A stretch of DNA of 64,000 nucleotides from Pseudomaricurvus albidus (GTDB lineage Bacteria > Pseudomonadota > Gammaproteobacteria > Pseudomonadales > Cellvibrionaceae), in NCBI RefSeq assembly GCF_018863235.1, contig NZ_JAHKRS010000010.1, positions 1 through 64,000 on the forward strand, given 5' to 3'. A program made the position numbers and the translations under genes. The notes below the pieces were generated by a model. That model was not told where the DNA came from and searched no databases. It saw nothing but the letters and a program-made list of their open reading frames with translations. How positions within the stretch are numbered: position 1 is the first letter of the stretch; each line of letters starts with the position of its first letter. This document shows positions 16,711 through 25,626 of this stretch, piece after piece.

Positions 16711-18093
16711 ATGGCTCGTCTTTTTAAGCCGCGCATTTTCAAGGCTCAGGCGGGCAAGCGTCCGTCCAGTGAGTCAACGCCCTCTGACTTGACCATTGAA
16801 GACTTGTCTCACGATGGCAGGGGAGTCGCTCGCCATGAAGGTAAAACTGTCTTTGTCGCTGGGGCCTTACCTGGGGAAAAAGTGCAAGTAGCACATTACC
16901 GTCGTCAGAAACGCTTCAGCGAATGTGAATCCCGTAACATTTCTCAGCTTTCGGCAGACAGGGTTGAGCCACTGTGTCCCCACTATGAAGCCTGTGGTGG
17001 CTGTCAGCTACAGCATTTATCCCCGGAAAAGCAGCTGTATTTCAAACAGCAGAATTTATTGTCACTTCTGAAGCGTCAACAAGAGGTTGATGTGGGAAAG
17101 GTATTGGAGCCAATCTTCTCTTCACCCTATGGGTACCGATCGCGCGTACGACTGGGTGTGGATGCACAGCAAAGGCTTGCGTTTCGCGAGCAGCACAGCG
17201 ACAAGCTGGTTCCAATTGGAGAGTGCTCTGTACTTCAGCCGTCTCTGGCAGCCGTATTGCCTCAGCTCCAAGCCTGGCTGGACAGTTTGCCACCCAAATC
17301 CGGGGTCAGCCATATCGAGTTAGTGGCAGGATATGAGCTTTCTGGAGAGGTTGTCACAGGTGTCATTATTCGTCATGTAAAACCTTTATCAGATGCTTTT
17401 AAACAGGATGTTTCCGCTGTGACCACCCCTCAGGGTGTCTTTAAGTGTTGGTTTCAGTCTGAGAAGAATGGTGCTTTGCAGGGTCTTACGGGAGCCATTG
17501 TTGACCCGCGGATGTATTTTGAACTGGGAGAAGACAGTTCACTCCAGAAACCGATTCGTTTAGGGTTTCATCCGCAGGATTTTACTCAGGTTAACGCTCA
17601 GGTAAATCCGCTGATGGTAAGGCAGGCGCTGACTTGGCTGGAACTGTCTTCATCCGACCGGGTGGTGGATCTGTTTTGTGGTATTGGGAACTTCACTCTG
17701 CCGATGGCTCTGAGCGCTTCAAAAGTGATCGGCATTGAAGGGGTGGAGTCCATGGTGGTGCGTGGCCAGGAGAATGGCGCACAAAACGACCTCCAAAACA
17801 GCACATTTTTGGCCCTGGATTTGAACAGTCAGGCATTGGGGGCTTTGATGCGCCGAGAAAAAGTCAATAAGCTCTTATTGGATCCCCCTCGGGCTGGCGC
17901 AAAATTTGTCTGTGAACAAATGGCTGAATCCGAGGTCGAAAGGCTGGTTTATGTCTCCTGTAACCCTGCCAGTTTTGCCCGTGATGCGGCTATTTTAGTG
18001 GGGGTCGGCTATAAACTGACAGAGTTGAGGGTGCTGGATATGTTCCCACAAACTGCTCACATGGAAACAATGGCACTATTTGTGCGTGTGTAG
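16711..18093 (+). CDS. rlmD: 23S rRNA (uracil-1939-C5)-methyltransferase RlmD
   Basis: 460 residues. Methylates U1939 of 23S rRNA using S-adenosylmethionine. A TRAM RNA-binding domain (about 20-80: EDLSHDGRGVARHEGKTVFVAGALPGE) leads to a 4Fe-4S cluster motif LCPHYEACGGCQLQHL, then the Rossmann methyltransferase with DLFCGIGNFTLPMA, LLLDPPRAGA and the catalytic cysteine in VYVSCNPASFARD. These mark the RumA/RlmD branch; RlmC is shorter and lacks the TRAM domain. It follows cysM by two bases and precedes relA by about 57. Confidence 0.95.
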   Translation: MARLFKPRIFKAQAGKRPSSESTPSDLTIEDLSHDGRGVARHEGKTVFVAGALPGEKVQVAHYRRQKRFSECESRNISQLSADRVEPLCPHYEACGGCQLQHLSPEKQLYFKQQNLLSLLKRQQEVDVGKVLEPIFSSPYGYRSRVRLGVDAQQRLAFREQHSDKLVPIGECSVLQPSLAAVLPQLQAWLDSLPPKSGVSHIELVAGYELSGEVVTGVIIRHVKPLSDAFKQDVSAVTTPQGVFKCWFQSEKNGALQGLTGAIVDPRMYFELGEDSSLQKPIRLGFHPQDFTQVNAQVNPLMVRQALTWLELSSSDRVVDLFCGIGNFTLPMALSASKVIGIEGVESMVVRGQENGAQNDLQNSTFLALDLNSQALGALMRREKVNKLLLDPPRAGAKFVCEQMAESEVERLVYVSCNPASFARDAAILVGVGYKLTELRVLDMFPQTAHMETMALFVRV

Positions 18094-18150
18094 GCCGTCC
18101 GCATGGATACGCACATTTGGTCTGTTGAAAGGTATTGGCTCTAAAACACT

Positions 18151-20394
18151 ATGGTTAAAGTAAGAGAAGATCATCCGGTAAAGGATGACGGCAGGGTAGA
18201 TATTGAGGCGTGGTTACACCGTCTTATTGAAACTCACTCCTTGAAAGATATTGAACTTTCCCCGCTACAGAAGGCTTGCGAGCTGAGTCTCAAAGCTGAA
18301 GAAACCGCCATTGCCAATGATAATATCTGGGCTGAAGGCGCAAGCAGTTTCCACACCGGTTTGGAAATGGCTGAAATTCTGGCGGATCTGCAGCTGGATG
18401 GCGAAACACTGCAGGCCGCGATTCTCTACCGTGCGGTCCGCGAAAACAAAATTCCCCTAAAGGATGTCGAAGCGCAGTTTGGCGAAACCGTGGCCAAATT
18501 GATTAAAGGCGTCATTCGCATGGCGGCAATCAGTACACAGCGCAATGATTCTGAAGAGAGTGTGCTGGGGTCTCCATCGCAGGAGCAATCCGACAACGTT
18601 CGCAAAATGCTGGTCGCCATGGTGGATGACGTTCGTATTGCGCTGATTAAACTGGCGGAACGTACCTGTGCCATTCGGGCCGTGAAAAATATTGACGACA
18701 GCAAGCGTCGGCGTGTGGCACGGGAAGTTGCGGACATCTATGCGCCACTGGCGCACCGTTTGGGTATTGGTCACATCAAGTGGGAACTGGAAGACCTGTC
18801 TTTCCGGTATCTTGAACCTGACGACTATATGAGTATCGCGCGGCTGTTGGATGAACGCCGGCTGGACCGTCAGAATTTCATTGAAAATGTGATCGACATT
18901 CTCGAAAGTGAAATGAAAGCCGCTCACATCGATGCCGATATCAGCGGTCGAGCCAAGCACATTTACAGTATCTGGCGAAAGATGCGGCGCAAGGATATAG
19001 GCTTTTCCCAGGTTTACGATATCAGAGCCGTCAGAATCCTGGTGCCGACGGTTCGGGATTGTTATTCGGTGTTGGGGATTGTGCACAGCTTGTGGCGTAA
19101 CATCCCCAATGAGTTTGACGATTACATCGCCTCGCCAAAAGAGAATGGTTACCGATCCTTGCACACGGCCGTTATTGGGCCGGATCGAAAGGTTCTTGAG
19201 GTGCAGATTCGTACCCGCGCGATGCACGAAGAAGCTGAATATGGCGTCTGTGCACACTGGCGCTATAAAGGAACAGATCAGGAAGGCAGTGCGGACAGTT
19301 ACGAACAAAAGATTGCCTGGCTGCGTCAGGTTCTCGAGTGGCACGAAGAGCTCGGTGGCCACCCGCTGGAAGATGATCTCTCTGCGGGTATTGAGCAGGA
19401 CCGGGTTTACGTGTTCACTCCCGACGGACACATTATCGACTTTCCGCAGGGGGCAACCCCGCTGGACTTTGCCTACCGAGTACACACTGAAATTGGACAC
19501 CGCTGCCGGGGTGCCAAGGTGAATGGCCGGATTGTGCCGTTGAATTACGCGTTAAAAACCGCCGATGAGGTTGAGATTCTCACGGGTAAGCATGAATCTC
19601 CCAGCCGTGACTGGATGTCGCCGGCACTGGGTTATCTGAAAACCGGGCGCGCACGGGCAAAAGTGCAGCAATGGTTCAAATTGCAGGCCAGAGATCAGAA
19701 TATCGCTGAAGGCCGTGCGGTGCTGGATAAAGAATTCCGTCGTCTGGCCATGGATGAACTGGATTACGACGCTCTGGCCCGCAAACTGAATCTGGTTGGT
19801 CTGGAAGACTTGTATGCCGCCGTCGGTGCCAGTGATCTGGGCGTTGGACAGGTGGTGCATGCGGCCCAGAAAATGTTGGCCAAAGACTCCACATCCGAGC
19901 CTGTCATCAGTCTGGTAGGGCGTGCATCCCATCAGCATAACGACGCTGATTTGTTTATTGATGGTGTTGGTAACCTGTTGACCCACATTGCCGGCTGCTG
20001 TCATCCGGTGCCCGGTGATGCGATCATGGGCTACATCACCCTTGGTCGCGGTGTTTCCATCCACAGACAGGATTGTCACAATATTCTTCAGCTACAGACG
20101 GATGAGCCTGAACGCATTATCAAAGTTGACTGGGGTGAGGCACCACAAAGTGTTTATTCTGTTGATGTGATGATTGAGGCGTTTGACCGTCATGGTCTGT
20201 TGCGTGATATCACTGCGCTGTTGGATGCCGAGCACATTAACATCAGTGCGATGCAAACTCTGTCGGATAAGCGGAAAAACACCGTGGATATGCTGGTAAC
20301 GATCGAAATCAGCAGTTTTACCGAGTTGAGCCGGGTGTTGAGTCGTTTGAATCAACTGCCAAACGTAGCTTCGGCGCGGCGTAAACACAGTTAA
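18151..20394 (+). CDS. relA: GTP pyrophosphokinase RelA, (p)ppGpp synthetase I
   Basis: 747 residues, the usual RelA length. It senses uncharged tRNA on stalled ribosomes and makes (p)ppGpp. The N-terminal HD hydrolase region is degenerate (AILYRAVRE where a bifunctional Rel/SpoT has an HD-VED motif), identifying the monofunctional RelA. The synthetase carries VYDIRAVRILV, DYIASPKENGYRSLHT and EVQIRTRAMHEEAEYGVCAHWRYK. TGS (about 420-480), helical and zinc-finger-like (HIAGCCHPVPGD) regions precede the C-terminal ACT domain (about 665-745). It sits directly after rlmD in the gacS block and ends before a strong terminator. Confidence 0.96.
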   Translation: MVKVREDHPVKDDGRVDIEAWLHRLIETHSLKDIELSPLQKACELSLKAEETAIANDNIWAEGASSFHTGLEMAEILADLQLDGETLQAAILYRAVRENKIPLKDVEAQFGETVAKLIKGVIRMAAISTQRNDSEESVLGSPSQEQSDNVRKMLVAMVDDVRIALIKLAERTCAIRAVKNIDDSKRRRVAREVADIYAPLAHRLGIGHIKWELEDLSFRYLEPDDYMSIARLLDERRLDRQNFIENVIDILESEMKAAHIDADISGRAKHIYSIWRKMRRKDIGFSQVYDIRAVRILVPTVRDCYSVLGIVHSLWRNIPNEFDDYIASPKENGYRSLHTAVIGPDRKVLEVQIRTRAMHEEAEYGVCAHWRYKGTDQEGSADSYEQKIAWLRQVLEWHEELGGHPLEDDLSAGIEQDRVYVFTPDGHIIDFPQGATPLDFAYRVHTEIGHRCRGAKVNGRIVPLNYALKTADEVEILTGKHESPSRDWMSPALGYLKTGRARAKVQQWFKLQARDQNIAEGRAVLDKEFRRLAMDELDYDALARKLNLVGLEDLYAAVGASDLGVGQVVHAAQKMLAKDSTSEPVISLVGRASHQHNDADLFIDGVGNLLTHIAGCCHPVPGDAIMGYITLGRGVSIHRQDCHNILQLQTDEPERIIKVDWGEAPQSVYSVDVMIEAFDRHGLLRDITALLDAEHINISAMQTLSDKRKNTVDMLVTIEISSFTELSRVLSRLNQLPNVASARRKHS

Positions 20395-20432
20395 AGTTCC
20401 GTGCTTAAACGACATTAAGCGAAACATGTCAT

Positions 20433-20475
20433 AAAAGCCGAGGGCCAGTATCGATTGGTGCTCGGCTTTTTTCTT
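20433..20475 (+). terminator. Rho-independent terminator after relA
   Basis: AAAAGCCGAG (20433-20442) pairs with CTCGGCTTTT (20461-20470) over 10 bases, followed by further T residues. It stands between relA and mazG and ends 24 bases before the mazG start, so mazG expression needs read-through or its own promoter inside relA. Confidence 0.85.
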
Positions 20476-20499
20476 CAGGCGAACGTTCAAGGAGTCCCT

Positions 20500-21324
20500 G
20501 TGACTGAATCCCGACACTATTCTTTAGAAGACTTGAAAGAGCTCATGCGTCGTCTTCGAGAGCCTGAAACAGGTTGCCCCTGGGATGTTGAGCAGACTTA
20601 TCAATCGATTGCTCCCTCTACCATCGAAGAAGCCTATGAGGTGGTGGATGCCATTGAAAGGCATGACTACAAGCATCTCCAAGAAGAGTTGGGCGATTTA
20701 CTGTTCCAGATTATTTTCTACAGCGAAATTGCTTCGGAGGAAGAACTTTTCCAGTTTGACGACGTGGTTTCCGGGTTGGTCAGCAAACTGATTCGTCGTC
20801 ATCCCCATGTGTTTCCGGACAATACCCTCGAGAGCCGGATTTCAGGAGAGCGCACAGAAAACGATGAAGCAAATATCAAACGTCGCTGGGAGGCATTAAA
20901 ACAGGAAGAGCGCGAAGCCAAGGGCCAGGTGGGGCTGTTGGACGATGTTCCCGTAACGCTTCCGGCGATGACCCGGGCAGCAAAATTGCAGAAGCGAGCT
21001 TCATCTGCGGGATTTGATTGGCCTTCAATGGATGGGGTGCTAGAGCAGGTCGAAGAAGAGCTGGCAGAAGTCAGGGGAGCGGTTCAAAGTGGTGATATGG
21101 AGGCCGTGCAGGAAGAGTTGGGAGATTTGATTTTTTCTGTTGTGAACGCCTGTCGTCACGCCAAAGTCGATCCGGAAACCGCAACGCGTGGTGCTAATAA
21201 AAAGTTTGAGCGGCGGTTTCAATATATCGAAAGAAAGCTTGCGGAGCAGGGAGAAACTCCGCAAGAAGCTTCGTTGGAGCGAATGGATCATCTTTGGGAT
21301 GAAGCCAAACAACGGTTGGGATAG
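20500..21324 (+). CDS. mazG: Nucleoside triphosphate pyrophosphohydrolase MazG
   Basis: 274 residues from GTG 20500, with AAGGAG at 20489-20494; the in-frame upstream codon at 20455 lies inside the terminator and is rejected. Hydrolyses NTPs and dNTPs to the monophosphate plus pyrophosphate, cleaning damaged nucleotides and lowering (p)ppGpp response in E. coli. Two tandem all-alpha MazG domains: the first has CPWDVEQTYQSI and EEAYEVVDAIE...LQEELGDLLFQIIF with the metal-binding ExxED-type residues, the second EQVEEELAEVRGA...EELGDLIFSVVNACRH. The end WDEAKQRL is typical. Last gene of the gacS-relA block. Confidence 0.95.
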   Translation: MTESRHYSLEDLKELMRRLREPETGCPWDVEQTYQSIAPSTIEEAYEVVDAIERHDYKHLQEELGDLLFQIIFYSEIASEEELFQFDDVVSGLVSKLIRRHPHVFPDNTLESRISGERTENDEANIKRRWEALKQEEREAKGQVGLLDDVPVTLPAMTRAAKLQKRASSAGFDWPSMDGVLEQVEEELAEVRGAVQSGDMEAVQEELGDLIFSVVNACRHAKVDPETATRGANKKFERRFQYIERKLAEQGETPQEASLERMDHLWDEAKQRLG

Positions 21325-21397
21325 CGCAAGGTTTTAACCGCTAAAGAACGTTTAACCGTCCAAAGAGAGCAGCGCTCTATTTTGACGTTGCCGGTTG

Positions 21398-21757
21398 CTA
21401 AGTTGCCGTATTCCGGCTCTCAATTCCGCTTTCGTTTCGCAATTTGGCCTGATATTGCTTGGCCAGACTTAAAAAACGCGGTGTCAGGCCGGAATCTTCA
21501 TAGATTTCATCACCCCATTCATCAGTCGCGATCACCTTGCTGCCTTTTTCATAGGGAATAGACTGTTCCATGTCTCGCAAAGCCGCCGACAGTAAGTCTC
21601 TGATGATTTCATCAGTGCTTAACCGGGGATAACGCTGACAGAGGCTGTCCAGAATGCTCTTGTCTGCAGCGGATAATGCAATCCGATAGGACTCAGGGGT
21701 TATTTCACCCTGGCCGAACCGGCTCCACTTTTGCGTCAGGTCACTGAATGGTTCCAT
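21398..21757 (-). CDS. Small protein of unknown function (paralogue of the next gene)
   Basis: 119 residues, ATG 21757 with GGGAG before it. The middle (LSAADKSILDSLCQRYPRL, then STDEIIRDLLSAALRDME, about 28-65) looks like a short helical, possibly ribbon-helix-helix-like segment. The rest is polar and ends in LTPRFLSLAKQYQAKLRN. The same pattern appears in the neighbouring 67-residue protein (LPLDDAAKLAALSELYPQHT then ESLITALLHHAL), so the two are probably related. No signal peptide or membrane helix. Similar short proteins are, I believe, widespread near mazG or relA in Pseudomonas relatives, but I cannot name a function. Confidence 0.65.
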   Translation of the reverse strand: MEPFSDLTQKWSRFGQGEITPESYRIALSAADKSILDSLCQRYPRLSTDEIIRDLLSAALRDMEQSIPYEKGSKVIATDEWGDEIYEDSGLTPRFLSLAKQYQAKLRNESGIESRNTAT

Positions 21758-21849
21758 AAGTCTCCCGATTCAATCTTGTTTAACCCTGTGTCAGGGCCTC
21801 TGGTTAGATGAACGCCCAAGAGTGGGCATGAAAGTGAGGTCTGGATTCA

Positions 21850-22053
21850 TCAACTTTCGCCAGGCTTTTCTATGACGGTTAAAGCGTGGTGGAGCAGCGC
21901 GGTAATCAGGCTTTCGGTGGTGTGTTGCGGGTAGAGTTCGCTGAGTGCGGCAAGTTTTGCGGCGTCATCCAGGGGGAGTGGAGTGTGGCAGCACTCAATT
22001 GTTGGCGTCGTTGAAGGTGTTTTTAATTCGTCCATTAAATGGTGGGCGCTCAT
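21850..22053 (-). CDS. 67-residue protein of unknown function, related to its neighbour
   Basis: ATG 22053 is preceded six bases upstream by AGAGG, a convincing ribosome site. The protein has a short variable head with a Cys pair (ECCHT) and a helical core, AAKLAALSELYPQHTTESLITALLHHALTVIE (about 31-62), which matches the core of the 119-residue protein 93 bases downstream. The two form a tandem, same-strand pair. The core could be a dimerisation or DNA-binding helix pair, but this is speculation. Confidence 0.6.
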   Translation of the reverse strand: MSAHHLMDELKTPSTTPTIECCHTPLPLDDAAKLAALSELYPQHTTESLITALLHHALTVIEKPGES

Positions 22054-22190
22054 AATAACCTCTCTTTAAAAGCACTCGGTAAAAAACACTGCAAATATCA
22101 CGTCTCTGTTGGTTTAAAGGTCAGTGTTTCGGAGGATTTCGGGTGTCGGCTTGATCTTGCAAACATGCGACTGTTCCTGAGTCACTGCGT

Positions 22191-22247
22191 GTCCTTTAGA
22201 CCATCGTCCTATAGGCCGCCAAAAGGAGGTGTCCTATAGTTCCTCCT
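22191..22247. repeat. Three GTCCTwTAG repeats and an AGGAGG/CCTCCT hairpin
   Basis: GTCCTTTAG (22191-22199), GTCCTATAG (22206-22214) and GTCCTATAG (22231-22239) recur at offsets of 15 and 25. AGGAGG (22224-22229) and CCTCCT (22242-22247) can pair around the third copy. The cluster is 138 bases upstream of the 67-residue gene on the other strand and 330 upstream of adk. A multi-copy operator is the simplest reading. Confidence 0.4.
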
Positions 22248-22425
22248 AACAATAGTTATAGCCCACCTGTAGCAGGTTAAGGGGAAATTCGCGTGATAAT
22301 TTCAGCTTGATGACCAATTTACCCTGTGTCAGAGACCATACTCATGGGGTTGGCTGAAAATATTATGTAAAAACAAACAGTTAGAGAGGCCTGATAGGTA
22401 TAGGTCGGGACGTGAACTTGAGATT

Positions 22426-22458
22426 AAGGGGTTCAGCGTGTATTGTAGCCCCTTTTTT
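22426..22458 (+). terminator. Rightward Rho-independent terminator without an upstream coding gene
   Basis: AAGGGG (22426-22431) pairs with CCCCTT (22449-22454), with extra inner pairs, followed by four more T residues. The only rightward gene upstream is mazG, 1.1 kb away and separated by two leftward genes. It may therefore end a short non-coding RNA starting around 22250-22380, or attenuate the adk leader. Confidence 0.5.
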
Positions 22459-22563
22459 AGATCCCTTCTTTCTGATCAGTACCCTTGGAGATATTGTGTC
22501 TGGCCGTTTTGGCAGTGGCATTTGTATCGGGCGTCCCAGAAATGTCGGCTAAACAGGAGTTAA

Positions 22564-23220
<657 letters not shown>

Positions 23221-23257
23221 GTGTGAATGATTCCCGACGCTAAAAGCATGTAGAATG

Positions 23258-23284
23258 GGCTCCTTTATAGGAGCCTATTTTTTT
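23258..23284 (+). terminator. Rho-independent terminator between adk and hemH
   Basis: GGCTCC (23258-23263) pairs with GGAGCC (23270-23275) around a six-base loop, followed by TA and a run of T residues. It lies 37 bases after the adk stop and 24 before hemH. Confidence 0.85.
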
Positions 23285-23307
23285 GCCTGTCATAAAGGAA
23301 ATGCACG

Positions 23308-24288
23308 ATGAAATCGGATAAAAACACCAGGCTTGGTGTCGTATTGATGAATTTGGGCACGCCGGTAGAGCCAACCCCTAAAGCGGTTCGTCAATTTCTG
23401 GAGGAATTTCTGGGGGATCGTCGGGTTGTTGAAATACCCCGACTGATTTGGTGGCCGATTCTCTACGGTATTATTCTGCCATTTCGTTCACCGAAAGTGG
23501 CCAGGTTATACAAAGAAATCTGGCTGCCGGAAGGGTCACCGTTAAAAGTCATTACCGAAAAACAGGTAGATGCTTTGCAGTCCCGTTTCTCTTCTGGTGA
23601 TGTTCAAGTTACCTATGCCATGACCTATGGTGCACCCAAACTGGAGCAGCGAATTTCCGAGCTGGAATCGTCCGGCGTTGATAAAATCGTTGTCCTTCCT
23701 TTATACCCTCAATACTCAGCCACGACGACTGCGGCTATTTATGATCAGTTCGCGAAGTTGATTGTCAGACAGCGAAATATCAGTAATGTCACGATTCATA
23801 AAGAGTATTACAGTCGGAGAGACTACATTATTGCCTTGGCCAACTCGGTTCGCCGCCATTGGGAGGCTGGTGAACAGTCAGAAAAGCTTTTGTTTTCTTT
23901 TCATGGCATACCAAAACGCTGTGTCGATAAAGGGGATCCCTATGAGTTGCAGAGTAGGAAAACAGCCCAGCTGGTTGCCGAGGAGTTAGGGTTGGTAGAG
24001 TCACAATGGGCAATCAGTTTTCAGTCTCGCCTGGGTAAAGCCGAGTGGCTTAAGCCCTATACCGATCTTTTGCTGGAAAGCTGGGGCAGGGAAGGTGTTG
24101 AGAGTGTAGATGTGCTTTGTCCGGCTTTTGCTTCCGATTGCCTCGAGACCGTGGAAGAAATTGATAAAGAAAACCGCGAAATCTTTCTGTCTTCTGGTGG
24201 TAAAAGGTTCGAATACATTCCCTGCCTCAACGATTCCGTCGATCACATAGATCTACTCGAAAAAATTGTTACGGAATACCGCATTTAG
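23308..24288 (+). CDS. hemH: Ferrochelatase
   Basis: 326 residues. Inserts ferrous iron into protoporphyrin IX, the last step of haem synthesis. Begins GVVLMNLGTPVEPTPKAVRQFLEEFLGD, a typical N terminus. The metal-handling His is in FSFHGIPKRCVDKGDPY and the catalytic acid in CPAFASDCLETVEEI. No C-terminal 2Fe-2S cysteine cluster is present, as usual for this bacterial class. No other haem genes are adjacent. Confidence 0.95.
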   Translation: MKSDKNTRLGVVLMNLGTPVEPTPKAVRQFLEEFLGDRRVVEIPRLIWWPILYGIILPFRSPKVARLYKEIWLPEGSPLKVITEKQVDALQSRFSSGDVQVTYAMTYGAPKLEQRISELESSGVDKIVVLPLYPQYSATTTAAIYDQFAKLIVRQRNISNVTIHKEYYSRRDYIIALANSVRRHWEAGEQSEKLLFSFHGIPKRCVDKGDPYELQSRKTAQLVAEELGLVESQWAISFQSRLGKAEWLKPYTDLLLESWGREGVESVDVLCPAFASDCLETVEEIDKENREIFLSSGGKRFEYIPCLNDSVDHIDLLEKIVTEYRI

Positions 24289-24296
24289 TCTTTGAA

Positions 24297-24366
24297 AGGG
24301 TCTTTTTGAAACGATTTTTTCGTTTTCGGGACCCTCTGCAATTTATTATCTGAGGTGACTCAGATA
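24297..24366 (+). other. Two hairpins downstream of hemH
   Basis: AGGGTC (24297-24302) and GACCCT (24330-24335) enclose a T-rich inner near-palindrome (GAAACGA / TCGTTTTC). Then TATCTGAG (24347-24354) and CTCAGATA (24359-24366) form a perfect 8-bp stem capped by GTGA, a GNRA-type loop. The first probably ends hemH transcription; the second has no T tract. Confidence 0.45.
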
Positions 24367-24686
24367 CGACCCATCAAGTCAGGTAGTGTTTTAAAATTTC
24401 TTTGTGACGTCCAGGCGAGAACCTTTGCTGAAGTTAATCAAAAAACTGTGGTCAGCAGCCTTTTCTTTGGTTTGTTCTTTAAAAACTCAGGAAAATACTT
24501 TTTGACGACCTCAAAAGTAAAAAAATCAGTAAAAAAATCAATTTTTATGGAAAAAAACAGGGCGAAAGGGTGCAAAAGCTGAGTTTTTTAAATAATATTC
24601 CAGTCGACGTCTTTGACGTTTAATATTTGTGCTATGGTTCAATGTGTTAGTGGTACTGCATCTTTTAATGATGAGGAGAATTAAGG
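24367..24686. other. Gene-free stretch before the histone-like gene
   Basis: A/T-rich with no convincing coding region. An extended -10-like TGCTATGGT sits at 24630-24638, and GAGGAGAA, the ribosome site of the histone-like gene, at 24672-24679. The leader may carry the main promoter of that gene. Confidence 0.4.
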
Positions 24687-25523
24687 ATGGCAAGAGTAGC
24701 AAAAGCGAAAGCTAAAAAGGCGCCGGCAAAACGTCGTGCTCCAGCTAAAAAAGCGGCAACAGCAAAAAAAGTTGAGTCATCCGCTGTTGTCAAAGCTCAA
24801 GATGCTTTGAGCAAACTGCAAAAAGACATCAAAGCCCAGGCTACTGCCCAGGCAGCCGCTCGTAAAAAAGCTGCTACTGCGAAAGCTAAAGCTGCGAAGT
24901 CTAAAAAAGCTGCTGACAAGCGTTCTGCTGTTTCAGCTTCTAACCAAGCTGCTAAATTGGGCGACAAAGTGAAAGCTCTGCGTGCAAAAGCTGCTGAAGC
25001 CAAGCTGGCTCTGGCAAAAGCCAAGAGTGTTGCGGCGGCTAAAGCTGCTGAAGACGCTGTTATAGCCAAAATCGACGGTATGGCTTCAGACTTGTCTGCC
25101 AAAGCCGATGCTGATCTGGCTAAAGCCGTTAAAGCTTTTGAGGCCAAGTGGAAGAAGCAACGTGCCTCTGCAGACGCCAAGAAAGTAGCTGCAGCCAAGA
25201 AGAAAGCCATGGCTAAAGCCAAGGCAGTAGCCAAGAAAGCTGCTGACAAAGCGAAAGCCGCAGAGAAGAAAGCTGCCGCCAAAGCTAAAGTAGCCGCTAA
25301 AAAGGCCGCTGCAAAGGCAAAAGCCGCAGAGAAGAAAGCTGCTGCTAAAGCCAAAGCTGCCGAGAAGAAGGCCGCCGCCAAGGCTAAAGCCGCTGAGAAG
25401 AAAGCAGCTGCTGCAGCCAAGAAAAAAGCTGCTCCTAAGCCTAAGCGCAAGCCAGCTGCCAAAAAAGCAGCTCCAAAGCGCAAAAAAGCTGCTGCCAAGA
25501 AGAAAACTGCCGCCAAGAAGTAA
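24687..25523 (+). CDS. Lysine/alanine-rich histone H1-like DNA-binding protein (AlgP type)
   Basis: 278 residues made almost only of Ala and Lys. A basic N terminus (KAKAKKAPAKRRAPAKKA) is followed by a moderately ordered helical centre (about 33-160, with VKAQDALSKLQKDIKAQAT and ADLAKAVKAFEAKWKKQRA). A C-terminal tail has tandem KAKAAEKKAAA units (about 185-235) ending in PKPKRKPAAKKAAPKRKKAA. This resembles Pseudomonas AlgP (AlgR3), a histone H1-like protein linked to alginate gene control, whose repeats are KPAA-type. Binding and compaction of DNA is expected; the specific target is unknown. A strong terminator follows. The repeat tail is prone to length change by slippage. Confidence 0.85.
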   Translation: MARVAKAKAKKAPAKRRAPAKKAATAKKVESSAVVKAQDALSKLQKDIKAQATAQAAARKKAATAKAKAAKSKKAADKRSAVSASNQAAKLGDKVKALRAKAAEAKLALAKAKSVAAAKAAEDAVIAKIDGMASDLSAKADADLAKAVKAFEAKWKKQRASADAKKVAAAKKKAMAKAKAVAKKAADKAKAAEKKAAAKAKVAAKKAAAKAKAAEKKAAAKAKAAEKKAAAKAKAAEKKAAAAAKKKAAPKPKRKPAAKKAAPKRKKAAAKKKTAAKK

Positions 25524-25587
25524 TTCTGTTTCAGGGCTAAACGCTGTTTGTTAGCCTGGCGAAGGTTCGAAGCTGTTAAAGCTTCAA

Positions 25588-25626
25588 AAAAATCCCCTCC
25601 ATGTCCTCATGGTGGGGATTTTTTGT
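25588..25626 (+). terminator. Rho-independent terminator after the histone-like gene
   Basis: CCCCTCCATG (25594-25603 region) pairs with CATGGTGGGG with one mismatch, flanked by A residues on the left and six T residues on the right (25619-25624). Confidence 0.85.

Noticed and set aside
18457-19500. 347-residue frame antisense to relA
   Set aside because: relA is fully intact and conserved on the plus strand; the antisense frame has no recognisable domain or ribosome site.
22039-22239. 66-residue plus-strand frame overlapping the start of the 67-residue gene
   Set aside because: It overlaps a better-supported gene on the other strand and ends in the repeat cluster.
22250-22458. RsmY/RsmZ-type RNA of the Gac system as identity of the candidate RNA
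   Set aside because: It lacks the clustered exposed GGA loops, and no TGTAAG/CTTACA-type GacA upstream element was found near it.
24355-24582. 75-residue frame after hemH
   Set aside because: It begins inside a perfect hairpin without a ribosome site, and its A/T-driven Lys/Phe/Ser composition looks like non-coding DNA.
24797-25516. 239-residue Ala/Phe/Leu-rich frame antisense to the histone-like gene
   Set aside because: It arises from the AAR/GCY codon repeats on the other strand, has no ribosome site, and its composition is simply the complement of a Lys/Ala repeat.
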